DNA from: Lineus longissimus | Lineage: Eukaryota > Nemertea > Pilidiophora > Heteronemertea > Lineidae | Length of the DNA stretch: 64,000 nucleotides | NCBI RefSeq assembly: GCF_910592395.1 | Contig: NC_088311.1 | Span: 16,432,501-16,496,500 of the forward strand | Reading direction: 5' to 3' | Part shown: piece after piece, positions 42,244-53,345 of the stretch | Numbering within the stretch: the stretch's first letter is position 1 | Layout: each line of letters opens with the position of its first letter | Program-made: the position numbers and the translations under genes | The notes under the pieces: generated by a model | What the model was told of the DNA's origin: nothing | Database searches by the model: none | What the model saw: only the letters and a program-made list of their open reading frames with translations

Positions 42244-44556
42244 AGCGTCTTCAACCTACAAAGTGACCGGCCCGACGAAATAGCCCAATATCAAGATGCT
42301 CGCTATGTAGGCAGCACAGAAGCAGCCCATTGCCTTCTTGGCTTCCCCATGCATGAACATTTCCCACCTGTAACAACATTAGCAGTGCACTTGGAAAACG
42401 GGCAAAGAGTCTACTTCAATGAATCAAATGCCAGGCAACAAGCTCTTTCCGAACCGTCACAAACAACCCTGACTGAGTTCTTCTCATTGTGCCAAAACGA
42501 CCGATTTGCACAAACAATCATGTACATCCAAGTACCACAATACTACACCTGGGACTCTACTCACAAAATGTGGAACACAAAATGTGGAATCGACGCAAAC
42601 GGGGTACACCCCATCCGCAACACCCAGGCATTTTCAAGGCAGTCACAGTCGGCAGAGTATACACCGTCAACCCAAAGCAAGCCGAGTGCTTCTTCCTACG
42701 CTTACTGCTTCACCATATCAAGGGACCAAAGTCATTCCAGGACTTGCGCACATGTGATGACAACACCCACCCCACCTACCGAGCTGCCTGCCTAGCAAGA
42801 GGCCTCATTGAGGATGACAAACACCTTGACAGCGCCATTCAAGAAGCTGCGGATAGTAATAGCTCAAGTCAGTTACGACAGCTCTTCGCTGTCATCCTCA
42901 TCAACTGTGAACCAAGCACTCCACTCTCTCTGTGGGAAACCAATAAGCAGAGCCTTGCAGAAGATCACCTACATCAGCTGAACGATGAAGAACAAGCCTA
43001 CAATCAAGCACTCCTGGACATAGACCGCCTACTTCTACAAATGCCAGGCGGATCGAGAATCCAGCATTATGGCCTACCCACGCCACAACATCACACCGGT
43101 GATTACACCCAGGAATATCTACGTTACACCAACTATTCAATTGAGGAACAGTCGTCCTACGTCTCCGAACATGAGCACCAACTAACACAAGAGCAAGCAA
43201 ATATCTACCAACAACTCCTCGCCAATGCCAATTCCAACAATCCACAAATCATTTTCCTTGACGCACCTGGGGGAACAGGGAAAACATTTCTACTCAACCT
43301 GCTGCTTGCCAAAATCAGATCGACAAGAGGAATTGCAATACCGACAGCATCAAGTGGGATAGCGGCCACTCTCCTCACCGGAGGCAGAACCCTACACTCA
43401 ATGTTCAAAGTTCCCTTAGACGTATATGGATACACCAACCTGTGCAATTAAAAAAGGTACTTCCCTATCGAAAATCATCAACGACTGTCAACTACTCATC
43501 GTTGATGAAGCGCCAATGGCACACCGTGCCGTCTATGAAGCGATCGATCGCACCATCAAGGACCTAAGATGTAACCAGCAACCATTTGGTGGCATACCCA
43601 CCATTTTATGCGGCGACTTTAGACAGATTCTCCCCGTGGTCAAGAATGGCACCCGAGCAAACGTCACTGGAGCTACCTTGAGAAAATCACACCTATGGTC
43701 GCATATAAAAGTCCTGCAACTCCACACGAACATGCGTGCCATCCTCACCCAGGACGAAGATGCAAAAAGCTTTGCAGACACACTCATGACCATTGGCAAC
43801 GGCCAATACCCTATAACCAGCAGCCCAGACACAATCACAGTACCAAGCAACATCACATCCACTAAGACAACCGAAGAATTGGTGAATGCGATTTACGGCA
43901 ACATCGCACAGAACGCGCTGAACCCAGAATGGCTCCTACATCGAACCATCCTCGCACCCCTCGATGAAACTGTCAACAACATCAATGCGAACGTCACCAG
44001 CACCTTCCCAGGAGAACACCTAACCTACAAGTCCATTGACACCACTACAACCCCTGATGAAACAGTCAACTTCCCCACGGAATTCCTCAACACCCTTGAT
44101 GTTTCAGGCCTTCCACCACACAAACTCCTCCTCAAAGTAGGCTGCCCAATCATTATACTTCGCTCACTAAACCCGCCTCACATCACCAATGGCACTCGAT
44201 GCACACTATTGAAACCACACCGAAATGTCTTAGAAGTATGAATATCGAACGGTCCATCAGCAGGAAGAACAGCTCTCATACCACGGATACCCCTGGCACC
44301 CTCAGACAGTGACCTCCCATTCAAATTCAAAAGGCTGCAGTTTCCCATTCGTCCCTGTTTTGCGATGACCATTAACAAGTCCCAAGGGCAAACCTTCAAA
44401 CACATCGGCATCGACTTGAGCACACCCGTCTTCTCGCATGGAATGTTATACGTTGCCATGTCAAGAGTTGGCAGTGCCAAGAACTTGGTCATCAACACCC
44501 CCAACACCCAAACCAGAAACGTTGTCTACCCAGAGGTTCTTCAGCACCAACAATAA

Positions 44557-44789
44557 CATCCATAACAATAGGTCACTAATATAATTCCTCCTCCTCCTCA
44601 ACCAAATGCCTTCACTTCCTCTTCATCAAACAAGAGTGCCTTTAGGCAGTTTCATTATGTGCTGTCATAGCAACATATTCAAATGGTATTATTGTAATTT
44701 TTTTGCATTTGTGCTATGTATTGTATATATTTTCTGTTTCTGTAAATAAATTTCATTTCATTTCAATTCTGTTCCATTTCATTTCAACA
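44557..44789 (+). other. Helitron 3' flank
   Basis: AT-rich. A poly-adenylation-like aataaattt lies near 44743. I could not identify a CTRR terminus with a preceding hairpin, so the Helitron 3' end is not placed. Confidence 0.4.
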
Positions 44790-45320
44790 ACATACCCACG
44801 ACTGGGTACTTTGCTAGTAGAGTATAAGATTCTACTGCTTGTATTTAAGCATTTACACAATTTAGCCCCACATTTCATATCCTCCCTCATAGAAGTCTAC
44901 CAACCTAGACGCAGTCTCCGTTCCTCATCTGTTGGCCCACTGTTGGTGCGACCAAGGAGTAGGTTGATAACGTTTGGCGACCAAGCCTTCTCCACTGCAG
45001 CCCCAAGGCTCTGGAATCAACTTCCATGCAGTACGAGAGAATGGGTGATATGAATAAAGACTAGCAAATGCTTTTATCTAAATCTCCATGTACATTTACA
45101 CTAGGCCTTCCTGTACAAAACCGGAGTAAAAGCATTTGCTAGTCTTTATTCATATCACCCAATGTGCAAGCATCTCGGTCTTCAAATCGCATCTTAAATC
45201 CTATCTCTTTGGTCGCTACCACTCCTAATATGTCTCTCTTTTGTAAAGTGTCACCGATCACTCTGAGTGGATTCTGGCACTATAAATCATTCAAATATTA
45301 TTATTATTATTAATATTAAA
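44790..45320 (+). pseudogene. LINE reverse transcriptase C-terminal end with ATT tail, split by a MITE
   Basis: Reads VEYKILLLVFKHLHNLAPHF, YQPRRSLRSSSVGPLL, RLITFGDQAFSTAAPRLWNQ, then STRE. After the 118-bp MITE it continues CASISVFKSHLKSYLFGRYH and a stop at 45226-45228, followed by ggcactataaat and an ATT microsatellite, the usual 3' tail of CR1/Rex-like LINEs. It is a 5'-truncated copy. Confidence 0.88.
45043..45160. mobile_element. 118-bp MITE, 3-bp AAT target duplication
   Basis: The ends GGGTGATATGAATAAAGACT and AGTCTTTATTCATATCACCC are perfect inverted repeats extending to about 34 bp. Removing it and one AAT (45040-45042, 45161-45163) restores the LINE reading frame exactly across Arg-Glu-Cys, which proves the insertion. 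A 3-bp duplication and GGG ends fit PIF/Harbinger-type MITEs. Confidence 0.93.
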
Positions 45321-45586
45321 TTCAAATCAAGTTAAAACTAGGTCAATGCAGAATTTTGCTCAGTAACAACAAATGGTAATATCAGTCAAATTATTCCGAT
45401 TTTACATAAAAACCGACTTGCATGCAGACTTCCTAAACTTAATTTCAAGCCTCTATCTATTTGAATAATTTATGCCATTTGCTGCGGCCGGAACGAAGTT
45501 CTAACGTGTAATCTATTGCTCGCACAGATGCGATATCAGGCTGCAACGACGGAAATTGGTTGCTCGCAGCAGGGTGAGATAAGTCC
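45321..45586. other. No gene seen
   Basis: Unassigned sequence between the LINE tail and the TTAA element. Confidence 0.4.
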
Positions 45587-46769
45587 TTAACCCCTTAACT
45601 GTTTTAGACGAGTTAATTTGTTACGATCATTCTCTACACCAGTGTCGTAAACGAGTTATTAGGGCCGTTTAGACGACAGAAAAAAGGCCCGATGAGATCC
45701 GATCGAATCCGAATGCGGTCTGAATTTCCCTGGTGTAAACGTAAACCGATCGGGTCTCATTTGGTACCATCGGGTCTTCAAGTGGTCCACCTCTTTTGCT
45801 GGTTCCATCGGGGCTAATCCGGATGCATCCGGATGCATCCAGATCAAATTTGGTAGTCTAAACTCGATCGGGCCTAATGCGGTCTCATCTGGACTAATTT
45901 TTTTACCTACACGCATGCGTATTGGATTTGGTACTTCGGCAATACTTCCTTTTATAATAAACGTGTATTTTCGCGGGAATTAATGTCATTTTGATTGTCA
46001 GTTTTATAGTATTTACTCTTGGCTTATTTTCATTATTCCAATATGGTGAAGGATAAGTTCACGGACAGGGTTGTTTTCGATCTCATACATATTTGGAGCG
46101 ATCAATCCATTCAGTGGAAGCTAGACAGCAGCTAACATAAGAACGAGCTTGCCTAGTACCATTAGAACCCGCATTGTGGCGCTAAATCGGTGACGCCACC
46201 GCGACATCCTGCGGATTATTGGTGGAACCAAAATAAATTAGTCCACATCAGTCTTCATTGCTGTCGAGGGTCTAAACGGGTACATTAAAATGAGACCACA
46301 TCCGGTCTGGAATGGGGTTCGATCGGATCGGATCGGAATGCGGTCTTTTTGGAAAGCGTCTAAACGGCCCTAATACGTCAACACCATTATGACATGTTCT
46401 CTCAATGTTTGGAACGATGTAAGACGTCCCAGTGATTGTCGGCTTCACTCCTAGACTTTCCAATTCATTGTAAAACCTTTTCTTATGAATATTAACCTTC
46501 ATTGCAACAAATGAAATTTAACATTAAAAAAAATCTTTCCAGCACCTACCCACCTACCCCCCCCCCCCCCCCCCCCTATCAACCCTACCAACCCAAATTG
46601 CCCTAGAAAAAAAATTAGCTGTCGAAAAATAAAGGAAAATATGTGATAGTGATTTAAAGCAATGTTTATATTTTTCAACAATTGTTTCGAACAAAAAGCA
46701 ATTATGCCTGAAAAAGTTAAACACTGTGCAGTCGCTTTTCAAAATTTCATTAAACAGTTAAGGGGTTAA
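45587..46769. mobile_element. TTAA-type inverted-repeat element containing a nested TA element
   Basis: TTAA at 45587-45590 and 46766-46769 flanks the inverted repeats CCCCTTAACTGTTT and AAACAGTTAAGGGG. The TTAA duplication fits piggyBac or Kolobok elements. About 460 bp remain after removing the nested 709-bp element. A C-tract of about 21 bases lies at 46557-46577. No intact transposase. Confidence 0.75.
45662..46370. mobile_element. TA-flanked inverted-repeat element, copy 1
   Basis: GGGCCGTTTAGACG at the left end pairs with CGTCTAAACGGCCC at the right end, with TA on both sides. The inside carries repeated atccgatcg and gatccggat phrases and, at about 46043-46135, a short plus-strand ORF starting MVKDKFTDRVVFDLIHIWSD. 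A TA duplication suggests a Tc1/mariner-like or related mechanism. Copies 2 and 3 are at 56748-57374 and 63453-64000. Confidence 0.8.
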
Positions 46770-46976
46770 AGGGTTAAGCTTCGCAAACATTTCAAGGTTT
46801 ATAGTCACACAGAATCTATAACTGGTTCGGCAACATGGCTTCCAGCTATTGTTTCCAAGCGGACAATGATGTGTTAGAGGTCAATTATTACTAATTACGC
46901 CTAATTTGGCACATGCATATTTGCAATCTTTGCGCCTTTTCTGGCCTGCATTGTAACTTGCCAGATGGACATTTAA

Positions 46977-47650
46977 AGGGAAGCTATGGGAATGATTCCC
47001 CATTTGACCAACAGTTACAACCTTAACATCTACGTAAACTGCGTATTCTAAAAAACAACTGTGGCTCTTGGTTTTATAAATAAACAAACATTAATGAGTG
47101 AAATGGATGATTTTAATTGCTTATTTTTGAATCAAGTATGCCGCCATCTTGGTGGATTTTAATCTGGTCTCTCCTCCAAACGGAGAGCCAATGACGTCAT
47201 GGATGCAGCCATTGTGACAATTAGCTCTTCGAACAATGGCGAATGCTTGGAATGACAGATGACAGTTCTTCGATTTCTTCGGGTTCTTCGTCGATGTCCG
47301 TCGATGAATCCTTCGATTACAACCGTGCATCAGCAGAAGAACGAGCAGGTCTAGTTCACTATGCGTTTGAGCCAAGGTACCAGGGCAGAAAAAGGTCTGG
47401 AAACTTAGTGGAAACGAGTAGTACTCGCCTTGATGAAAAAACCCCACTGCATCCATGACGTCATTCGCCCGGGAGATTTGAACAAACATGGCTACCCCCG
47501 CAAACTGCTTATTAAATGCAATTTTCTGCACTATCTAGGAATATTCATCATATCCTTGGTGTAGAGTATTTGTTTGTCATGTAACTTGGGATGTATTTGT
47601 TTAAAAAAATATTTGATTTTGCTGCATCAATTTATTCCCATAGCTTCCCT
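46977..47650. mobile_element. 674-bp TTAA element (Kolobok-like)
   Basis: AGGGAAGCTATGGGAAT and ATTCCCATAGCTTCCCT are perfect inverted ends flanked by TTAA at 46973-46976 and 47651-47654. TTAA duplication with AGGG ends is compatible with Kolobok. It encloses a small plus-strand ORF. Confidence 0.85.
47252..47458 (+). CDS. 68-aa ORF inside the TTAA element, unrecognised
   Basis: Starts MTDDSSSISSGSSSMSVDES, a Ser-rich acidic leader, then FDYNRASAEERAGLVHYAFE, and a basic tail, ending at CCATGACGTCA. The HYAFEPRYQ stretch recalls the YxFEP phrase near the start of P2X7-C-terminus-like proteins of invertebrates. It may be a first exon left after internal deletion of a longer element, as the rest of the element is too short for a transposase. 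Confidence 0.35.
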   Translation: MTDDSSSISSGSSSMSVDESFDYNRASAEERAGLVHYAFEPRYQGRKRSGNLVETSSTRLDEKTPLHP

Positions 47651-47654
47651 TTAA

Positions 47655-48862
47655 GTATATTAATTGTTGACTGTCAATTAGCATTGGTTATTTTGAGTTA
47701 ATTATAGTTCAACAAGTGCCAAATCAAGCTAATTTAGTTTTAATCAAATAATTCTTATAATCACCGCCCTATCATGCATGAGTTGTTTGGTCAATTAGCA
47801 TATTATCAACCATACTCACTACAAAATGGCCCATAAATTTGAAAAATCTTCGTCCAAAAAAAAACACCCATAATTAATTAATTCAAACACTTTATGGCTT
47901 GATTATGCAATAAAGAAATATACTTGTATGTATCAAAAGTGTCGGTTAATTCATAGGCGATTTTGAGGAAATAGCACTTCAACTAAATCGAACATCTTGC
48001 TACATTTTGTAGATGCAGACAAAATCAAAACATGAATAAACATAAGCTTTTCCCCAAATCTACAGGTCTTTCAGGGCCTAACCTAACAAGGGTTCAATGT
48101 TACATGTAGGTAAATTGAGATCAACATTATAACAACTATTTTTCAACACTGGCATTTTAAGATGAACACGGGATGTTTAACCCTTTCGGGACGGCAGTTA
48201 TGTTTGAAAAAAAAAGTGGCCCATGCTGTTTTTTTACATCCAAATTGTTTTGTGAATGTTACAAGCCTGTGTAGGTGATAACATCACCATCTGATGTTGA
48301 TATTATTTTGGAAATAAATGCAGTTAAATGAAATTTCTCAAGTCTTCTTCGGGGGGGGGGGGGGGGCTGATAAACATGATCAAATTCCCAGTTGGAATCA
48401 TTTTCCCTACCACAGTCACTCAAACCATACTCTCCTAAATCGATATCATCATCCCCACCAGCTCCTCCGCCGTAAAAGAGGACGACTGTCTTTTCGCCAT
48501 TATTGCTGTCACGTGCCACGGCGCAATTTGCGCCAAAATCCTGGGAAAACCCGGCAAACCAGCCAGAACAGATTCGCCAAACAATTAGCTTTAGTCTTAT
48601 GAGCTATTAGGAGATGGCAGCACCTTACACTTCATGTATCGCTGTGTTGGGAGCGTATCATACGGAAATAGTGTGGGAAATACATAATACGCCCTGCGTA
48701 CCAAGTGTACCAAGCTTCCCAAAAGTGTTAAGTTTCAAACAAGAAATTTTGCTAGGGTCTTGCGATAAACCCAATACTCGAGACGAGTGCGAGACACTGT
48801 CATAGTAATTGACCTTTAACACCTCCTTGTCAGTTTGGTCTACCTCGAAAACAATAGCGTGA
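47655..48862. other. No gene seen; G-tract
   Basis: AT-rich, with a G-run at 48350-48366. aaccctttcgggacgg near 48180 resembles one end of a TTAA element, but no partner end was found. Confidence 0.4.
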
Positions 48863-51325
48863 AGCAACAAGAGGCCCAAGGGCCTGGCGCTCAGCTGGAT
48901 GACCTAACAACAGAGGACTGATGGTGCAAAGTAGTAAATATCGGCTTTATACTACTGTTTGAAGGTCAAGAGAACACGTTATACCACTAAAATTTTCAAT
49001 GCAGAGCTGCCAGCTGGATGAAATATGATTGAACTAATCAGCCATGGTATGTAAATATTACAGGAGGCAACGGAAGATATCCCTAGTTCAGTATGTTGTA
49101 TCGGTAGCTTTACAGAAAAGAAGTGTCAGAGAGGATGAGACTTCTCCATGGACAACTGTGGTATGTCCAGGCTGGGTTGTACAGCACAAGGATACAAAAT
49201 GCTGTCTGTAATTGAGAGGTATCCTGATTTAACAGAGGTCAAAATAAATAGAAATTACCAGTTTGGGACTAACACCACTGTCTTTTTTTTTAATAAGGTA
49301 GAGATTACAGGAGTCAACAAAATTAATTTTAGTGAGAGAAATTGACCTGTCCTGCAGGTGATTAGAATTTATAATACAAAGGGTTATTTTTCATGACATT
49401 GTGCTCTACTGCGTATCCCTAGTGAGTCGATCGGGAACAAATCTATCCTTGGCGCAGACAGGTTCAAATTGGCTATATCTTGAATAGATTGAATTGCGAT
49501 GAAAATCTAATGCAATAAAGGAGCAATATCGAAGAGACAAATTAATCAAACCAATTGTCCACAGACATTACCCTGAAATGGCGTGTTGTATGCGTGCATA
49601 TAAAAGTATATCAATTGGTCTGATAGAGATGATGAGGCAATGTCAATATGCCTTGTTCCTTTGTCAGCAATATGCCCCTTTTTATAAGGAGAAGAAGGAG
49701 ATCCCAGATAGGCCTTCACATGTCGGCTGCCAAATGGCTCGAACCAACTGTCCTATCACTACTATTAATTTAAAATGCGTGCTCCTCCTACATGTAGCAA
49801 TGTCTCGGCCAAAAAGGCACTTAGTCGACAGGCAAGCTAGAAGTTCAGCACCGTGAGCAGCTCCTTGGTAAGGCCATGTCAGGTTCCGCGCGCCTCTTCA
49901 GATACATCAAGTATTGAAAGCTGTGGTGAGCACATAAAAAGACCATGGTCACCTTAATTTGAAAATCCCTTCATAATCAAGGACTACATCTGACTAAAAC
50001 AGCACCCATAAACAATAGACCACCAATTTGACCCCAGCTCCTAACTGCGGGAAAACCCAAGTCCAGCAACCAAAAGTACCAAAAATACATTTTTGTTTAC
50101 ATTTGAACTGCACACATGCGTTTGTTTACAATTTCATTTCCCGCGAAATCTCGAAAATCAGGTGACCTGCAATCGTGGATTGAAAATAACATTAACCTGG
50201 GTTCAGCAGGTCAGCAGGTATACCGGCTGTTCCAATCATCCCCCTACATCCAGCTGTTCAAAAGGTAATGTTATTCACCCCACAGGGAGTGCAGGTAATT
50301 GATTAAGCCCCTGCATAACTTAACAGCAATGGCTTGGCTTCTGTGAGTGGTAAGGAGAATTGACAGTTTTTTTATGAGAGTAACATTATTGTGTTGCTTA
50401 AAACGTACTTTTTACTCATGTAAGAATCGTAGTACTACTAATAACTTCAACTTATTTTCCGGTTATGATAACACAACACGCATCTTCGTGATCATGATCT
50501 TTCTCAAACTAACTGAATGACCTAATCGCCTTGGACGCACAACCACATATCAATCCGCCCCGACGATCGACACATCCATTCGATTCGATAACACTCGATA
50601 CAGTTTGATAATAAACAAAGTTTTCGTGCTTTTAGCTGTCAACATCAATGGCTATAATATACTCCTGCAGAATAGTAGTACCAAAATACATTTCCGTAAA
50701 GGCTTAAATAAGAAAATTTGTCACTTACAAAATCATCGCTCCGGTAGAAATAAAAAGGTCATCGCCATTTTCTTGATGATAGTACTCCAGGTAACCTCGA
50801 CCGCGCAGTGGTCAATTTATCCCAGACGAGCCATTCATACAGTGGATGCACTGGCAATACCAGCAGTCCGGTATTCCCTGGTTCGAGGTTTTCATGTCAG
50901 TTCGCGGCGGGAAATTTAAAGCGGGGTCATCCGGGGTCAAACAACAGTTTTGCCCACTACCGCCAACTAGTGATATAAATCGACACTAATCTATTTTATA
51001 TCAAAACTTCTATATCATGAAGACCTCTTCAAGTTTATTTCAAGCTTTTATCTGCTAGAATAGAGCGGCAAAAAATTGTTTGGTCAATTACGCATTTTGC
51101 CACCTGGGGAGCTGAATTTGAGTCGAATCGCACTGATTTTTTCTGTAAGCACCCTTTCCTGCAGTGTTAACATACAAGACCATATTTGAAGTGCCGCAGT
51201 TCTACGGTTACAAAATGCCCAACATGGCTGGAAGGAAGGATGGCTAGATGGCAGGATGGAAGGACGGACACCAATCCATTAGCTATTTGACTAGCTCCGC
51301 TGACTTTGTCAGCTGAGCTAGAAAT
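48863..51325 (-). mobile_element. Possible interrupted element with aagaggccc start and tagctccgctgac end
   Basis: The left piece starts caacaagaggcccaagggcc and the right piece ends with a hairpin, agctccgctgac/gtcagctgagct (about 51291-51320), after a series of ggaaggatgg and ggacgg phrases. This start/end grammar resembles dispersed non-coding elements of marine invertebrates. The dispersed repeat copy 2 lies between. Weakly supported. Confidence 0.3.
49440..50360. repeat. Dispersed non-coding repeat, copy 2
   Basis: Same orientation and order as 1487-2395, about 90% identical by eye, with indels. Similarity ends abruptly near 50360 at ggagaattgacag. Confidence 0.7.
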
Positions 51326-51526
51326 CTGTGAAAATAACTAGTGAACTAAATAGCAACCAAAAGTTCAACAATTTTGGTTACAAATTCAAGTGAAATCTGG
51401 AATTTCCTGAAAGGTGTACAGTCTTCACAAATACCATGTTTGTTTAAAGATTGAACTCCAGATTTCCAGGGGTGAAATATTCCATCGAGATCAGTGCATC
51501 ACCAAAGAGTGTGGTTGGGAGATTAA

Positions 51527-51844
51527 CCCTTTGAAGCCCGATCTCGTCTTTAGTTGCCAAAGAAAAACCTCTCTGTTTACCCGATCTCGACTATAGTCGC
51601 CAAAACTCACTCGGCAACCCATCACATAGAACACTTACTACAGCTATGTGCAACTGAGGTATTCCAAATGACAACTTTGGTTACATACTGCGGTAGCTGA
51701 GCATGATTTTCATATAAGGTTTTCCAAGGTGGAAATTTGAGTTACGTGAATATTTTGGCGTCAAATGTGATGTAAACAACATTTTCCTCCGGAAACTCGG
51801 GCTTTATGGGGTCGTATTTCTGTGGAAACTCGGGCTCCAAAAGG
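51527..51844. mobile_element. 318-bp TTAA MITE abutting the ASPG stop codon
   Basis: TTAA at 51523-51526 and 51845-51848 flanks imperfect inverted ends CCCTTTGAAGCCCGA and TCGGGCTCCAAAAGG. A further internal copy of actcgggct lies near 51786. The right TTAA supplies the TAA stop codon of the minus-strand ASPG gene (51847-51845). Confidence 0.8.
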
Positions 51845-52045
51845 TTAAGGGGTATCTGTGCCAGTCTCCCCAAGTGATAAGTTCATCATGTCCAAACCAG
51901 TCCCATCGAATAGATTCATAACTTCTGTATGACCGAATTTCTTTGCCTCAGTTGCGGGGGTGGTGTCAAAGTTGTCAACGGCATTACAGTCTGCTCCTTG
52001 CTCGAGTAAGTATTTGGTCATGTGGAGATTGCCTTTAGCAGCAGT
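51845..52045 (-). CDS. ASPG: ASPG last exon (ankyrin and C-terminus)
   Basis: 66 codons plus stop, tttcag acceptor. TAAKGNLHMTKYLLEQGADC continues the repeat begun in exon E, followed by the capping sequence FDTTPATEAKKFGHTEVMNL and a short tail ending GTDTP. The stop TAA overlaps the TTAA of the adjacent MITE. No AATAAA was seen on the minus strand in the 250 bp downstream. Confidence 0.92.
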   Translation of the reverse strand, partial: TAAKGNLHMTKYLLEQGADCNAVDNFDTTPATEAKKFGHTEVMNLFDGTGLDMMNLSLGETGTDTP

Positions 52046-53297
52046 CTGAAAGGGAAGAAATTGGTAAGGTAAACTCAGCTGCAATTGCTAAACATCATAT
52101 TGCAATCAGCCACTCCACTATATACTATAATATAATATATATAATATATTATGCGCTGTGTGAAACAAGTCTGACAAACATGTATGGTTTATTTCTTGAC
52201 CAATCTAGATGAAATATTCTGGTTATCATTTTTTGTATCCATCTACTCCTGTGCCAAGAGTGAATGAGAAATATCCAGAAACAAAATATAGCCTTCAAAA
52301 TGACCATTGGACTTTGCTGAAGAATTTTTTTCATTCCTGCACTGAGAACGCTGGATTCCCAGAAACCTATTTTAACCTGGCCAATTTACAGTACATTCGA
52401 CCTCTGTGACCTTGAAAAGTAGGTCAAATCAAAGAAGACCCGGGTGACACATTGAATGGTTGTTAGAATTAGATGTACCTATGATATAAAATTGGTGCCA
52501 ATCGGGCAAGTCATTACTAGGAATAATGGCATTTTGAAGAATTTAGGATTTGGCCCCCTCCCTGGAGGCCAAACGGCAAATCAGATCGCACCAAACTTCG
52601 GTACCTGAGATCACCTGACCAAGGGGTACATGTGTACTTAATTTGTGATCAATAGTCATTGCAGTTAAGAAACGTGCCATAGTTACGGCCTGATGGCGAA
52701 TTTATGCCATTTGACCTCTGTGACCTTGACAAGAAGGTCAAATTAAAAACCTGTGTGACATATACTGTATGGTGGTTAGATGTACCCATGATATCAAATT
52801 GGTGGCAATCGGGCAAGAAGTTAAGGAATAATCACATTTTTAAGGTTTTTGGATTTTGCCCCCTGGTGGTCAAGTGGTGAATCATATTGGACCAAACTTC
52901 GGTCCCTGAAATCACCTGACTAAGGGGTAAATGTGTACCAAATTTGGTATCAATAGTCATTGCAGTTTAGAAACGTGCCATCGTTACATCCTAACGGCCA
53001 ATTTACACCATTTGACCTCTGTGACCTTGAAAAGGAGGTCAAATCAAAAACCCGGAGGATATATGATGCACCTTTGCTAGAAGAACCTACCATATTTTTT
53101 TCAAAATTTCCCGACTACTATTAAGGGAGATATTGCATATTTTCACTTTTAACGTTTGGCCCCCTGGTGGCCAAACCATGAAACGAATCGGACCGAAACT
53201 TGGTCTCCAAGGTGTCATTACATAAGGGTACATGTGTATCAATGTTTCATCTCAATAGCTCTAACAGTAACGAAACGTGCCCTGCTAACGGACGACG

Positions 53298-53345
<48 letters not shown>

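Larger units (their letters stand above)
37570..44556 (+). pseudogene. Classical Helitron replicase (HUH Rep and PIF1 helicase), decayed and interrupted
   Basis: Reads MPSHGKRRPQRDRYTS, a Cys-rich motif CEHCGAHKFKGETPGFCC, the Helitron_like_N domain (38000-39500) with RGLPHAHILVW (HUH) and KYVLKYVHKG (paired Tyr), then after a 2.7-kb insertion the helicase with APGGTGKT (Walker A, near 43264), VDEAPM, CGDFRQILPV, NKSQGQT and YVAMSRVG, ending LQHQQ at 44556. Defects: one extra T near 38161 shifts the frame (MLH to HNTYVERL); insertion 39509-42243; a 14-bp tandem duplication near 42567-42594 shifts the frame; a further shift near 43425; an in-frame TGA at 44239-44241. There is no EEP endonuclease, so this lineage differs from the Helentron at 10-19 kb. 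It is clearly inactive. Confidence 0.92.
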
